Assembly (NCBI RefSeq): GCF_001673315.1
Contig: NZ_LZLQ01000152.1
Coordinates: 1 to 35,073 of the forward strand
Length of the DNA stretch: 35,073 bases
Origin: Mycobacterium asiaticum
GTDB lineage: Bacteria > Actinomycetota > Actinomycetes > Mycobacteriales > Mycobacteriaceae
Direction: 5' to 3'
A model generated the notes under the pieces. It was not told where the DNA came from and made no database searches. It saw only the letters and a list, made by a program, of their open reading frames with translations. This document shows, piece after piece, positions 8,549 through 16,714 of this stretch; within the stretch, counting starts at the first letter, position 1; each line of letters opens with the position of its first letter. A program made the translations under genes and the position numbers.

Positions 8549-9553
8549 ATGCTCACAACATCAACCAAGAAGCCAGAGCAGCCGGCACGGGACGACAGTG
8601 CGGTCGCCCGCCACGAGATCACCGGACCCACCGTCTGGGACCGCGACAGCCTGCACGCCTGGGACTACATGATGGCGGTCAACCCGCGTCAGGTGGCGGC
8701 GTGCCTGCGCATCCGCGAGGGGCTGCGTCGTCGCGGCCGCCGGCTGGAGACCATCGAGGCATCGGATTTCCAGGAGCCCGAGCTCGCTGAGATCGCCCAT
8801 GGCATCCGGCACTGCCTGCGCCGGGGACCAGGATTTTGCGTGCTGCGCGGCCTACCCCTGCAGGACTGGACGGACGAGGAAGCGTCGATGCTCTACTGGG
8901 GCCTCGGCACCCATCTGGGTTCGCCGCAGCCGCAGAATCGGGACGGTGACCGCGTATACCTGGTTCAAGACACGGGCCAATCGGTCGCCGAGGCGCGCGG
9001 CTCGAAAACTAATTCGGAACTGATCTTCCACACCGACTCCGCATGCGCGTACGCGGGCAGCCGGCCCGACATCCTGGGCCTGCTGTGCCTGCGCAAAGCG
9101 GTGTCCGGCGGCGAGTCCGTCATGGTGAGCGGCCACACCGCGTACAACGTCCTGCTCGAATCGAACCCCGAGCTGGTGGAGGAACTCTACGGCCAGTTCT
9201 GCTTCGACCGCACGCACGAGACGCAACCAGGCGAAGACCCCATCACCTTCGGCTCGGTCTTCACCGACACCCAGGATGGTGTCCAGCTGCGCTACAACCG
9301 CCTGCACATCGAACTGGGCCACTACCGCGGCGGCCGTACCCTCACCGACCGCCAGCGTCGGGCGCTCGATGCGCTTGACCGGGTGCTGAACGACCCGGCC
9401 AACTACGTCGAATTCACCCTCGACGCCGGTGATGTGATCTTCGCCGACAACCATGCGACGCTGCACAATCGGCGCGGCTTCGTCGACGCACAGGACCCCG
9501 CGGAACGGCGTTGCCTGGTTCGGTTGTGGCTCGCGGCCGAGCAACGCAGCTGA
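8549..9553 (+). CDS. TauD/TfdA-family Fe(II)/2-oxoglutarate dioxygenase
   Basis: The predicted enzyme is a 334-residue non-heme iron oxygenase that couples 2-oxoglutarate decarboxylation to hydroxylation of an unknown substrate. The iron-binding HxD is in FHTDSACAY near residue 174. The distal histidine is in DNHATLHNRRGF near 307, and the 2-oxoglutarate-binding arginine is in RRCLVRLWL. The start at 8549 is set by a strong purine-rich ribosome site (AAAAGGGGGG). The frame stays open upstream to 8066, but that part is only the translated hairpin repeats. The MmpL-FHA gene follows after 92 bases and shares an upstream box, suggesting common control. The gene is not closely similar to the second dioxygenase at 24776-25621. 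Confidence 0.88.
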   Translation: MLTTSTKKPEQPARDDSAVARHEITGPTVWDRDSLHAWDYMMAVNPRQVAACLRIREGLRRRGRRLETIEASDFQEPELAEIAHGIRHCLRRGPGFCVLRGLPLQDWTDEEASMLYWGLGTHLGSPQPQNRDGDRVYLVQDTGQSVAEARGSKTNSELIFHTDSACAYAGSRPDILGLLCLRKAVSGGESVMVSGHTAYNVLLESNPELVEELYGQFCFDRTHETQPGEDPITFGSVFTDTQDGVQLRYNRLHIELGHYRGGRTLTDRQRRALDALDRVLNDPANYVEFTLDAGDVIFADNHATLHNRRGFVDAQDPAERRCLVRLWLAAEQRS

Positions 9554-9575
9554 CCGACACCTGCCGCGATCGCAA

Positions 9576-9591
9576 TTTAGAAAGTGCCAAG
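9576..9591. promoter_or_regulatory. Shared upstream box, copy 2 (TTTAGAAAGTGCCAAG)
   Basis: This differs from 8477-8492 at a single base. It lies 54 bases before the MmpL-FHA start codon, almost the same distance as the first copy keeps from the dioxygenase start. Its presence suggests that the transporter gene has its own regulated promoter rather than only read-through. Confidence 0.4.
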
Positions 9592-9645
9592 ACCAGCCCG
9601 GCACACTCCTGACAACAGCGACGATCGCCGGGGAGGGCAACCGAG

Positions 9646-12600
9646 ATGTTGAGCCGTTTGGCCGAATACACCGTGCGGCGACCCAAGGTGGTGCTGGCGG
9701 CGGTGCTGGCTCTGCTCGGCATCAGCATCGTGCTCGGTGGCTCGGTATCGGACAAGCTCGGCGTCGGGGGAAACACCGATCCCCGGTCGGAGTCCTCACA
9801 GGCCGACGAATTCCTGGATCAGCATTTCGGCACGACCGCCAACCTGGTCATCCAGCTCCTTCCGCGCCAGGGCACGTTGGACAGCCGCGATGTAGCGAGG
9901 GTCCAGGAACGTGTCCGCCAACTGATCAAGACCGAACCGGATGCCGAGCTCACCCGCTCCTTCGGCGACGAAGGCGCCACTGACCTGCACAGCAAGGACA
10001 ACCGCTCCGGCCTGATGCTGGTACACGTCGGCGGAACCGCCGATCAAGCCTCCGAGACCGCCAAGCGGCTCATCGCTGGTCTGCCGAAAGACCCGGATGT
10101 CGCGGTGCGCGCGGGTGGTTCGCTGGGCGTGCAACAGGAGATCCGGGACAAGGTCAAACACGACCTCAAATTGAGCGAGAGCATCGCGGTGCCGATTTCG
10201 CTGGCGGTGCTGGTGGTCGTGTTCGGCGGACTCATCGCCGCAGCCCTGCCAGTGGTGGTCGGGGTCGTGTCGATCGTCTCGACGCTGTCGGTGTTGCTGC
10301 TGTTGACCACGATCACCGATGTCTCCGTGCACGCCCTGACGGTCACCACCGCGTTCGGCCTCGGGTTGTCCATCGACTTCGGCTTGCTGATGGTGTCCCG
10401 GTTCCGCGAGGAACTGGCCAACGGCAAGGACCATCACCGGGCCATCGTCGCCACGGTCAGCACCGCCGGCCGCACCATCCTGTTCAGCGCGGCGACCGTA
10501 ACCCTGGCGATGACCAGCCTGCTGGTATTCCCCACCTATTTCCTGCGATCGGTCGGCCTCGCCGCCACCGCCACTGTGCTGCTGTCGGCGTTCAGCGCGA
10601 TCATCGTCCTGCCCGCTCTGCTGGCACTGCTCGGCAAACGTGTCGACTCGCTTTCGGTGATCCGTCGCAAAGTCCCGCTATCGGCCGACTCGCTGTTCTG
10701 GCGACGATTCGCCGAAGTGGTGACCCGCCGGCCGCTGCTGTATGCCCTGCCGGTGGTCGCCGTGCTGCTGGGGCTGGGGATTCCCTTCCTCAACGCCCAG
10801 TACGCCACACCCGACGAGCGCGCCCTGCCAACCGAGTCGAATGCCCGTCTGGTCGCCGAATCACTGCAGCGGGACTTCCAGTTGGATCCTTCGCAGGCGA
10901 TCACCATGGTCACCCGCGATGACGCCGACGCGCTCAGCAAGCTCGGCACCGAAGTATCAGCTATGAACGGCGTGATCCTGGTCAACGGCTCGACCGGCCG
11001 CTCTGAGCATGGCCAGCCGGTAGGTCCGGCGCCCGCGACCGCCACCGGTCCCGGCTATGCGTTCGTCTACCTGTCGGTTCAGGCGGACTCGGACACCGCA
11101 CAGCATCTCGTGCGCGAAATCCGCGCCAAGATCACCGGCCACCAGGTCGAGGTGGGCGGTCCGACTGCCACCCTGATCGACAGTCGCGCCGCGATCGCCG
11201 ACCGGCTGCCGCTGGCCATCGGCTTGATCGCCATCTCCACGTTCATCCTGCTGTTCTTGTTCACCGGCAGCGTCGTGGTGCCGATCAAGGCGCTCTCGCT
11301 GAATCTGCTGGTCTTGAGCGCGGTTCTCGGGGTAATGGTCTGGATCTTCCAGGAAGGGCACCTGGCCTCGCTGCTCGGTATCTCCCCAGCGCCGCTGAAC
11401 CCGTCCATGGTCGTCTTGCTCTGCGCCATCGCGTTCAGCTTGTCCGTCGACTACGAGATCTTCCTGCTCAGCCGAATCAAAGAAGCCCGCGACTCGGGAC
11501 TGTCCAACAACGCTGCGACCGTGATCGGGCTGGGCCGGGTGGGCCGGATCGTCACAAGCGCGGCACTGCTGCTGACAATCACGCTGATCTCGTTCGCCAA
11601 CGGGCTGTCCTTCATGAAGATGTTCGGCATCGGCACGGCGCTGGCCGTCATCATCGACGCGACCATCATCCGCGGCGTCGTGGTACCCGCCTTCCTGCGG
11701 CTGGCGGGCGACCTCAACTGGTGGGCGCCGGCACCGCTGCGGTGGTTGCACTCGCGCATCGGTATCAGCGAAGCCCCATCGGAGGCTGTCGAACAGCCCG
11801 CCGCCGAGGCGCCGGCCCCCGCAGAGACGCCGCTGCCGCCGGTGGTGGCGACCGTGGAGCGGCCGATCGTCGCAACCCCGCCGCCGGCCGCCACGCTCCC
11901 CAGCGAGATCGAGGTCATCCCCGGCCAGCACCTGGTGGCCAATGTCAACGGCGCGGTGATCGTGGTGGCACACCGCGAGCGGGCACCGCTCTCGGGGCAG
12001 TCCGTCGCCGCGCAGCAGCTGGCCGCACTGGCCGAAATGGTTCGGCGCACCGACGCCCACCGATTGGTCAGCGCATTCAAACATGTTGCGCAAGAGACGA
12101 CTTGGACCCGGACCCTGGTCGACGTCGGCATCGTCATGCCCACCCCGACCGGGCTGGAAGTGTTGCTGTGCGGCAGTGTCACGGTGGCCCTCGACGACGG
12201 TGTCGCACAGACCGTGCTGCACGGCCGTGGACGGTTGGTGCACCGGTCGGTGCCGACGCCGGCGGTTGCGGCGGTGATCACCGTCGACGAGGTGGGGCAG
12301 CGGCCGCGAGCGTCGGCGGAGGGCAATGGAGGCAACGGGGTGTACCGGCTCACCGGGGGAACCGTGCCGGGACAGGGCGCCGTCATCTGGTCGGCGCGGG
12401 CCGCATCGGTGCAGCCGCCAACGCCGGCGCAGCGGCCAGCACCGGCGCAGCGGCCAACGCCGGCGCAGCAGCCGACGCCGGTGCCGGCGCCCGCCCCCAT
12501 CGAGCCCAAGCGCTGGCTCGTCCTGGACGACAATTCTCGTATCGAACTCGACCGGGACTGCGTGATCGGACGGGATCCGCGCGGGTCGGAGGCCGTGACG

Positions 12601-12960
12601 CGGGGACTGCGCCCGGTGTGCATTGACGATCACGCGGGTGCGATGTCCCGCGCCCACATCGAGGTCCGGATCGTCAAAGACGAGGTGATCGTTGTGGACC
12701 GCGACTCCACCAACGGAGTGTTCCTGCGCGAGCCGGCACACCCGGGTTGGACTCGCCTCACCTCGGGAGCGCCGGCGACCTGGCGTCCCGGCGGGTATGT
12801 CCGAATCGGCGGCCGGATCCTGCGGTTGCAGGTGCTGTCCGCACCGGGACCGCGGCGCGGGCCGCGGGCGGTGCCGCACGAGGTTCCGCGGCAGTGCCGG
12901 TCGTCAATCCTGAGCCGGACCGGCGACCACTTCAAAAGCTATGATTTACAACGCTTTTAA
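9646..12960 (+). CDS. MmpL/RND-family transporter with C-terminal FHA domain
   Basis: This 1104-residue inner-membrane protein probably exports a lipid or other hydrophobic substrate using the proton gradient. Residues 1 to about 700 form the duplicated RND fold: a first membrane segment at about 14-31, a periplasmic loop, then five and later six more segments. Proton-relay motifs are SIDFGLLMVSRF near 243 (DF instead of the usual DY) and SVDYEIFLLSRI near 602. A Pro/Ala linker (about 706-753) leads to an unrecognised globular part (754-920), a PTPAQRP-type repeat linker (922-953) and an FHA domain (956-1080). The FHA domain has IGRDP, SRAHIEV and STNG. The FHA part should bind phosphothreonine, so Ser/Thr kinase control is inferred. 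The start has GGGGAGGG before it. The stop overlaps the convergent small gene (TTAA). Confidence 0.9.
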   Translation: MLSRLAEYTVRRPKVVLAAVLALLGISIVLGGSVSDKLGVGGNTDPRSESSQADEFLDQHFGTTANLVIQLLPRQGTLDSRDVARVQERVRQLIKTEPDAELTRSFGDEGATDLHSKDNRSGLMLVHVGGTADQASETAKRLIAGLPKDPDVAVRAGGSLGVQQEIRDKVKHDLKLSESIAVPISLAVLVVVFGGLIAAALPVVVGVVSIVSTLSVLLLLTTITDVSVHALTVTTAFGLGLSIDFGLLMVSRFREELANGKDHHRAIVATVSTAGRTILFSAATVTLAMTSLLVFPTYFLRSVGLAATATVLLSAFSAIIVLPALLALLGKRVDSLSVIRRKVPLSADSLFWRRFAEVVTRRPLLYALPVVAVLLGLGIPFLNAQYATPDERALPTESNARLVAESLQRDFQLDPSQAITMVTRDDADALSKLGTEVSAMNGVILVNGSTGRSEHGQPVGPAPATATGPGYAFVYLSVQADSDTAQHLVREIRAKITGHQVEVGGPTATLIDSRAAIADRLPLAIGLIAISTFILLFLFTGSVVVPIKALSLNLLVLSAVLGVMVWIFQEGHLASLLGISPAPLNPSMVVLLCAIAFSLSVDYEIFLLSRIKEARDSGLSNNAATVIGLGRVGRIVTSAALLLTITLISFANGLSFMKMFGIGTALAVIIDATIIRGVVVPAFLRLAGDLNWWAPAPLRWLHSRIGISEAPSEAVEQPAAEAPAPAETPLPPVVATVERPIVATPPPAATLPSEIEVIPGQHLVANVNGAVIVVAHRERAPLSGQSVAAQQLAALAEMVRRTDAHRLVSAFKHVAQETTWTRTLVDVGIVMPTPTGLEVLLCGSVTVALDDGVAQTVLHGRGRLVHRSVPTPAVAAVITVDEVGQRPRASAEGNGGNGVYRLTGGTVPGQGAVIWSARAASVQPPTPAQRPAPAQRPTPAQQPTPVPAPAPIEPKRWLVLDDNSRIELDRDCVIGRDPRGSEAVTRGLRPVCIDDHAGAMSRAHIEVRIVKDEVIVVDRDSTNGVFLREPAHPGWTRLTSGAPATWRPGGYVRIGGRILRLQVLSAPGPRRGPRAVPHEVPRQCRSSILSRTGDHFKSYDLQRF

Positions 12961-13202
12961 CCACCCAGATTGCGCAAGGCCACGTCCAGCTCTTCAGCTC
13001 GCTCGGCCAGCTCGCGCTCGGACAGTTCGGCGTCATCCGCACGCACCACATCCTGGCGGGTCGCGATCTGCAGGGCGCCGCGATAGTCGGGTGACTCCAG
13101 CTGCGCCGGCGTGACGACTTCGACACGACCCTCGACGGCAACCAACACCGCATCCGCTGCGGAATCCACCAGCCGCCGCACGTCATCAGCCCCGATCGTC
13201 AT
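12957..13202 (-). CDS. Small conserved hypothetical protein
   Basis: The 81-residue acidic protein has no signal peptide or membrane segment. The first part (ADDVRRLVDSAADAVLVAVEGRVEVV) looks like a compact alpha/beta unit. The end (SERELAERAEELDVALRNLGG) should be a charged helix, possibly a coiled coil. I do not recognise the family. The ATG at 13202 is chosen because GGAAGGGGATGAG precedes it. A longer frame to 13274 begins with an unlikely basic leader. Its stop overlaps the transporter's stop tail to tail. The 13203-13340 gap holds the divergent promoters of this gene and the mycolate methyltransferase. Confidence 0.7.
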   Translation of the reverse strand: MTIGADDVRRLVDSAADAVLVAVEGRVEVVTPAQLESPDYRGALQIATRQDVVRADDAELSERELAERAEELDVALRNLGG

Positions 13203-13340
13203 CTCATCCCCTTCCGGTACTCCTGCTGCTATGCCCGCCGGCCGCAGAAATAACCATCCGAAACGCCGTCGCATGCCGCCTGGGAGTAGCGCGCTCGGGT
13301 GCGGCTAAGCTCGGTGAAAATCGAGATCGAAAGTTGTTTG

Positions 13341-14225
13341 ATGCCAGAAAAGCAAAGTGAACCCGCCGGCTTGGAGCCGCATTTCGAAGATGTGCAGGCG
13401 CACTACGACCTGTCCGACGAATTTTTCAAGCTGTTTCTGGATCCGACGCGGACCTACAGTTGCGCCTACTTCGAGCGTGAGGACATGTCCCTCGAAGAGG
13501 CGCAGCTTGCCAAAGTCGACCTGTCACTCGGGAAGCTGGGGCTCGAACCGGGCATGACGCTGCTCGACATCGGCTGCGGCTGGGGCACCACCATCATCCG
13601 GGCGCTCGAGGAGTACGACGTCAACGTGGTCGGCCTGACGCTGAGCCGCAATCAGCAGGCGCACACTCAGCGCCGCCTCGATGCGCATCCCAGCTCACGC
13701 AACAAGCGGGTGCTGTTGCAAGGCTGGGAGCAGTTCGACGAAAAGGTGGACCGCATCGTTTCGATCGGCGCTTTCGAGCACTTCGGGCGGGACCGCTACA
13801 CCGACTTCTTCGCAATGGCCCATCGGGCTCTTCCCGCAGACGGCGTCATGCTGCTGCACACCATCATCAAGCCCAGTGACGAGGAGTTCGCCGAACGCGG
13901 GCTGCCCATCACCATGACCAAGCTGCGGTTCATGAAATTCATCATGGACGAGATCTTCCCCGGCGGGGACCTGCCGCAGGTGAAGGGCGTGGTGGAGCAC
14001 GCGGACCGCGCCGGTTTCAGCGTCGAGCGAATTCAGCAGTTGCGGCTGCACTACGCGCGCACCCTCGACACGTGGGCCGGCACCCTGGAAGGAAAACGCG
14101 ACGAGGCCATTGCCATTCAGTCACAAGAGGTCTACGACCGGTACATGAAGTACCTGACCGGTTGCGCCGAGCTGTTCCGTGAGGGCTACACCGACGTCGC
14201 GCAGTTCACCCTCGCCAAATCCTGA
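13341..14225 (+). CDS. Mycolic acid cyclopropane synthase-type methyltransferase
   Basis: This SAM-dependent enzyme of the CmaA/MmaA/PcaA family modifies double bonds of meromycolates by cyclopropanation or methyl branching. It is 294 residues long, as is typical. The SAM site is LLDIGCGWGTT near residue 75. Residues that in CmaA1 form the bicarbonate/active site are present: Cys in TYSCAYF, Glu in IGAFEHFG, His in LLHTII, and Tyr in LHYARTLDTW. EIFPGGDLP is the family signature before the substrate lid. Which paralogue it is (CmaA1, CmaA2, MmaA1-4 or PcaA) cannot be decided by eye. ATG 13341 is preferred over an upstream ATG at 13299 because family proteins begin shortly before the HFEDVQAHYDLS segment. 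Confidence 0.92.
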   Translation: MPEKQSEPAGLEPHFEDVQAHYDLSDEFFKLFLDPTRTYSCAYFEREDMSLEEAQLAKVDLSLGKLGLEPGMTLLDIGCGWGTTIIRALEEYDVNVVGLTLSRNQQAHTQRRLDAHPSSRNKRVLLQGWEQFDEKVDRIVSIGAFEHFGRDRYTDFFAMAHRALPADGVMLLHTIIKPSDEEFAERGLPITMTKLRFMKFIMDEIFPGGDLPQVKGVVEHADRAGFSVERIQQLRLHYARTLDTWAGTLEGKRDEAIAIQSQEVYDRYMKYLTGCAELFREGYTDVAQFTLAKS

Positions 14226-14421
14226 GTTCTCCTTTCTGCCCGGTACAAAACGGGTGACATCGCCTACCGGATATTGCTGGTAGTCAAACGAAGTCGCTAC
14301 ACCGAGGGTGTTGTGACATGGGCCATAGGTGTTTTGGGCTTCCCGATGTGTGGAACTACTGGCGTGACATCAACTTGAAATCACTTCATGTTTGTGGCTA
14401 ATGCCCAAAGGAGAGTCTTGA

Positions 14422-14979
14422 ATGAGTGAGCACAACACGGCCAGTGAAGCGCGCAAAGGTCTGGTCGATGCCGTAAAGGGCAAGGCCAAAGAGGTCATCG
14501 GCGCCGTCACCGGTAACGATTCGTTGGCCGCGGAGGGCCAACTCGATCAGACGCAGGCGCAAGAACGCAAGGAAGCCAACACAATTCAGGCTGTCGCGGA
14601 CGCGCAGACCGAGCAGGCCCGGGAGCAGGAAGCCGAAACCAGGCGGGCGGCCACCGAAGAGCGATTGGAGGCCAACGCAAAGGCGCAGGCCGCCGAAAAC
14701 CAGATCGAAGCCCAACAGGCCGCGCAACAGCGGGCCGCCGAGGAAGCCGCCCAGCAGAGTGCCGCGGCCCAAAAAACGCAGGTCGAGGTCGAGGCCCAGC
14801 GGGCGGCTCAAGAGGCAAAAGCCGAGGAACGCGCAGAACTCCAGGATGCTGCGGAGGACGTGGTCGAGGCCGCCGCTGAACATCGAAGCGACGCCCAGGT
14901 GGCAGCGGTCGAAGAGGCCGAGGCCGACCGGCTGCGCAGCCAAGCCAAGAACCTGTCCGACAAAACCGACCCGTCCTGA
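14422..14979 (+). CDS. CsbD-like stress protein with Ala/Glu/Gln-rich coiled-coil tail
   Basis: Residues 10-45 (KGLVDAVKGKAKEVIGAV, then DSLAAEGQLDQ) match the CsbD-like fold, a small hydrophilic stress-induced domain known from general stress regulons. The rest, to residue 185, is an almost uninterrupted charged helix rich in Ala, Glu and Gln, and predicted to be a coiled coil. Normal CsbD proteins are only about 60-70 residues, so the tail is an extension. The ribosome site AAAGGAGAG is strong. It is followed by a second coiled-coil gene after 27 bases and they probably form one operon. The 196-base leader at 14226-14421 must hold the promoter, but I could not assign a sigma factor with confidence. 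Confidence 0.8.
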   Translation: MSEHNTASEARKGLVDAVKGKAKEVIGAVTGNDSLAAEGQLDQTQAQERKEANTIQAVADAQTEQAREQEAETRRAATEERLEANAKAQAAENQIEAQQAAQQRAAEEAAQQSAAAQKTQVEVEAQRAAQEAKAEERAELQDAAEDVVEAAAEHRSDAQVAAVEEAEADRLRSQAKNLSDKTDPS

Positions 14980-15006
14980 GCGTCCCGAAAACATAGGAGC
15001 AAGACA

Positions 15007-15699
15007 ATGTCATTGACGTCATTGACCAGCCTGCCCTTCGCAGTGCTGCGTTTCCAATACCAACTCGCCCGCTTTCCGTTACAGGTGATCCAGGACCGTG
15101 TCGTGACGCGCGCTCCGTCCGAAGCGCCGGCGCGGCTGTTCTACGAACGCGCGCTGGGCATGCTGGACAGCACCGTCGGCAGCGCGATCCACGACCCGGG
15201 ACTGGTCGAGCGGGGTACCGCGCTCATCGAGCGCAGCGAGACTTTGGGCCGCGCCGCCCAACTCGATGCGCAGGCGCAGACCAGGAAGCAACAGGCCGAG
15301 GCGAAGCTCAAGCAGGCGCGCGACCAGGCGATCGAGGACCAGCAGGAAGCGCGCGCGGCAACCGAGCAACAGGTGAAGGAGGCCCGCGACGCCGCCGAGC
15401 AGCGCAAGCGCGAAGCAACCGAGTCGGCCCAGAAGCGCAGCGCCGCGGCCAAGGAGCGGGCCGAGGCTGTCGCTTCCAGCCGCAAGGAAGTTGCCGAGTC
15501 GGCGAAGCGCCGGGTGGAGGAGAAGACCGCTGCGGCCGAGAAGTCTGCGGCCAAGGCCGCCGACGCCAAGATCGACAACGCCGAAGACAAGCGCGATGCG
15601 GCACGAAGCAAGCGGGCCGAGGCGAACCGGCTGGACGATCTTGCCGACACCGAGAAGGAAAACCGGCAGGCGCAACGCGCCAATAGCGCCAATAACTGA
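15007..15699 (+). CDS. Coiled-coil Ala/Lys/Glu-rich hypothetical protein
   Basis: The first 80 or so residues look globular and partly hydrophobic (SLPFAVLRFQYQLARFPLQVIQDRV, then LFYERALGMLDSTVGSAI). They might dock on a membrane or a partner. Residues from about 95 to 215 are a long charged helix with Ala, Arg, Lys and Glu, clearly coiled coil. No enzyme motif is present. The tail composition resembles that of the preceding CsbD-like protein, and the two genes share an operon with AGGAG before this start. A physical partnership through the coiled coils is an inference. The sequence family is unknown to me. Confidence 0.78.
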   Translation: MSLTSLTSLPFAVLRFQYQLARFPLQVIQDRVVTRAPSEAPARLFYERALGMLDSTVGSAIHDPGLVERGTALIERSETLGRAAQLDAQAQTRKQQAEAKLKQARDQAIEDQQEARAATEQQVKEARDAAEQRKREATESAQKRSAAAKERAEAVASSRKEVAESAKRRVEEKTAAAEKSAAKAADAKIDNAEDKRDAARSKRAEANRLDDLADTEKENRQAQRANSANN

Positions 15700-15750
15700 C
15701 CGACCACAACCGGGACCGCGGTCGCCGGGCTGGGGATCCTCCTCCTCGGC

Positions 15751-15861
15751 CCGGTGGCCGTTTCTACGTTCGGGGGCGGCCCGGTGGCCGTTTCTACGTT
15801 CGGGGGGCGGCCAGGTGGCCGTTTCACGTTCGGGGGCGGCCCGGCGGCTGTCACGTTCGGG
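15751..15861. repeat. 30-base tandem repeat, about 3.7 units
   Basis: Units begin at 15751, 15781, 15811 and 15841. The core is GGTGGCCGTTTCTACGTTCG followed by a G-run and GCGGCC. Units 1 and 2 are nearly identical, unit 3 lacks one T, and the last is truncated and diverged. It fills most of the gap between the coiled-coil gene and the membrane-FDOR gene. Confidence 0.85.
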
Positions 15862-15883
15862 CGACCTGCGTCGTCTAACGGAC

Positions 15884-16714
15884 ATGACGATAAGTTCAAC
15901 CACTGCCGCACGGCTGTTCCTGGGGGCCGTCACGGCCCTCACCGGTATCTTCACGCTCGGAATTGGAATCTGGTGCTTGGTCGACCCCACCTCGTTCGCG
16001 AAGGTCGTCCAATTCCCCACGCACGCGCACTTTCTGCATGATGTCGGCGCATTCCAGCTGGGGCTGGGCGTCGCGCTGCTGCTGGCGCTGGTCTGGGCCG
16101 ACGCGCTGGCCACCGCGCTCGCCGCGTTGATCGTCGCGAACACGGTGCACACCGTCAACCACCTGCTGGACCTGCGTTTGGGTGGTTCGGTCACCCAGGT
16201 GTGGATGCTCGGCGTGATGTCGGTGCTATTAGTGGCTGCGTTCGTATTGCGGCTGGGCCAAATCGACTACGTGCTGGGCACTGTCACTGCTGCCACCGAC
16301 CCGAAACTGGTGCCTTTCGTGCGGCAGAAGACCGTCAACCTCACCACCTTTCGCAAGGACGGCACACCCGGCACCAGCCCAGTGAGCATCGTGGTGGACT
16401 GCGACCGCGCCTATTTCCGTAGCTTCGAGCGATCACTGAAAGTTCGCCGGTTGCAACGCAATCCGCGGGTGGAATTTGGCGCCGCCACCGCGAAAGGCAA
16501 ACCTGCCGGACCCGTTCAACCGGGTGTGGTGCGGTTACTCGAGGGTGCGCAGGAGCGCGAGGCGGCAAGACTGCTGCGGCGGAAATATCCTGTCCTGCAT
16601 GGTGTTCTGGTGCCGACGGCGCATCGGCTCATGCGCTCCAAGTTCGGCCGAACCGTTCACGCCGAATTGGTCCCGGCAGGCGCGGTCAGTGGTTACGAAC
16701 GCATTCGTAAGTGA
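15884..16714 (+). CDS. Membrane domain fused to PPOX/F420-type split-barrel domain
   Basis: The protein has two parts. Residues 1 to about 130 contain four hydrophobic segments (for example LFLGAVTALTGIFTLGIGIW and ALATALAALIVANTVHTVNHLL) and resemble small DoxX-like membrane modules. Residues about 140-276 (VPFVRQKTVNLTTFRKDGTPG to the end) match the PPOX-class, probably F420-binding, split-barrel family that includes Rv2061c. Rv2061c-type proteins are usually soluble and of about 130 residues, so this is a fusion. It may carry out an F420-dependent reduction at the membrane. The ATG at 15884 has only a weak ribosome site. The frame continues upstream through the 30-base repeats, but that part is not protein-like. 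It overlaps the convergent lipoprotein gene by 29 bases. Confidence 0.8.
   Translation: MTISSTTAARLFLGAVTALTGIFTLGIGIWCLVDPTSFAKVVQFPTHAHFLHDVGAFQLGLGVALLLALVWADALATALAALIVANTVHTVNHLLDLRLGGSVTQVWMLGVMSVLLVAAFVLRLGQIDYVLGTVTAATDPKLVPFVRQKTVNLTTFRKDGTPGTSPVSIVVDCDRAYFRSFERSLKVRRLQRNPRVEFGAATAKGKPAGPVQPGVVRLLEGAQEREAARLLRRKYPVLHGVLVPTAHRLMRSKFGRTVHAELVPAGAVSGYERIRK

Noticed and set aside
9576..9591. Sigma-54-type promoter (TGGCAC then TTGC on the minus strand)
   Set aside because: The spacing is wrong for the -24/-12 pattern, the orientation points away from the transporter gene, and mycobacteria are not known to use sigma-54.
10957..12879. Long antisense open frame (about 640 codons) inside the MmpL-FHA gene
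   Set aside because: It is rich in Arg, Gly, His and Asp with no domain pattern, as expected opposite a GC-rich gene. The plus-strand frame has clear transporter and FHA motifs.
14226..14421. SigF-type promoter before the CsbD operon
   Set aside because: GTTT-like and GGG-like pieces exist, but no pair matches the expected GTTT-N15-18-GGGTA pattern well enough.
15751..15861. CRISPR array
   Set aside because: The units are head-to-tail without unique spacers, so this is a plain tandem repeat. No cas genes are present.
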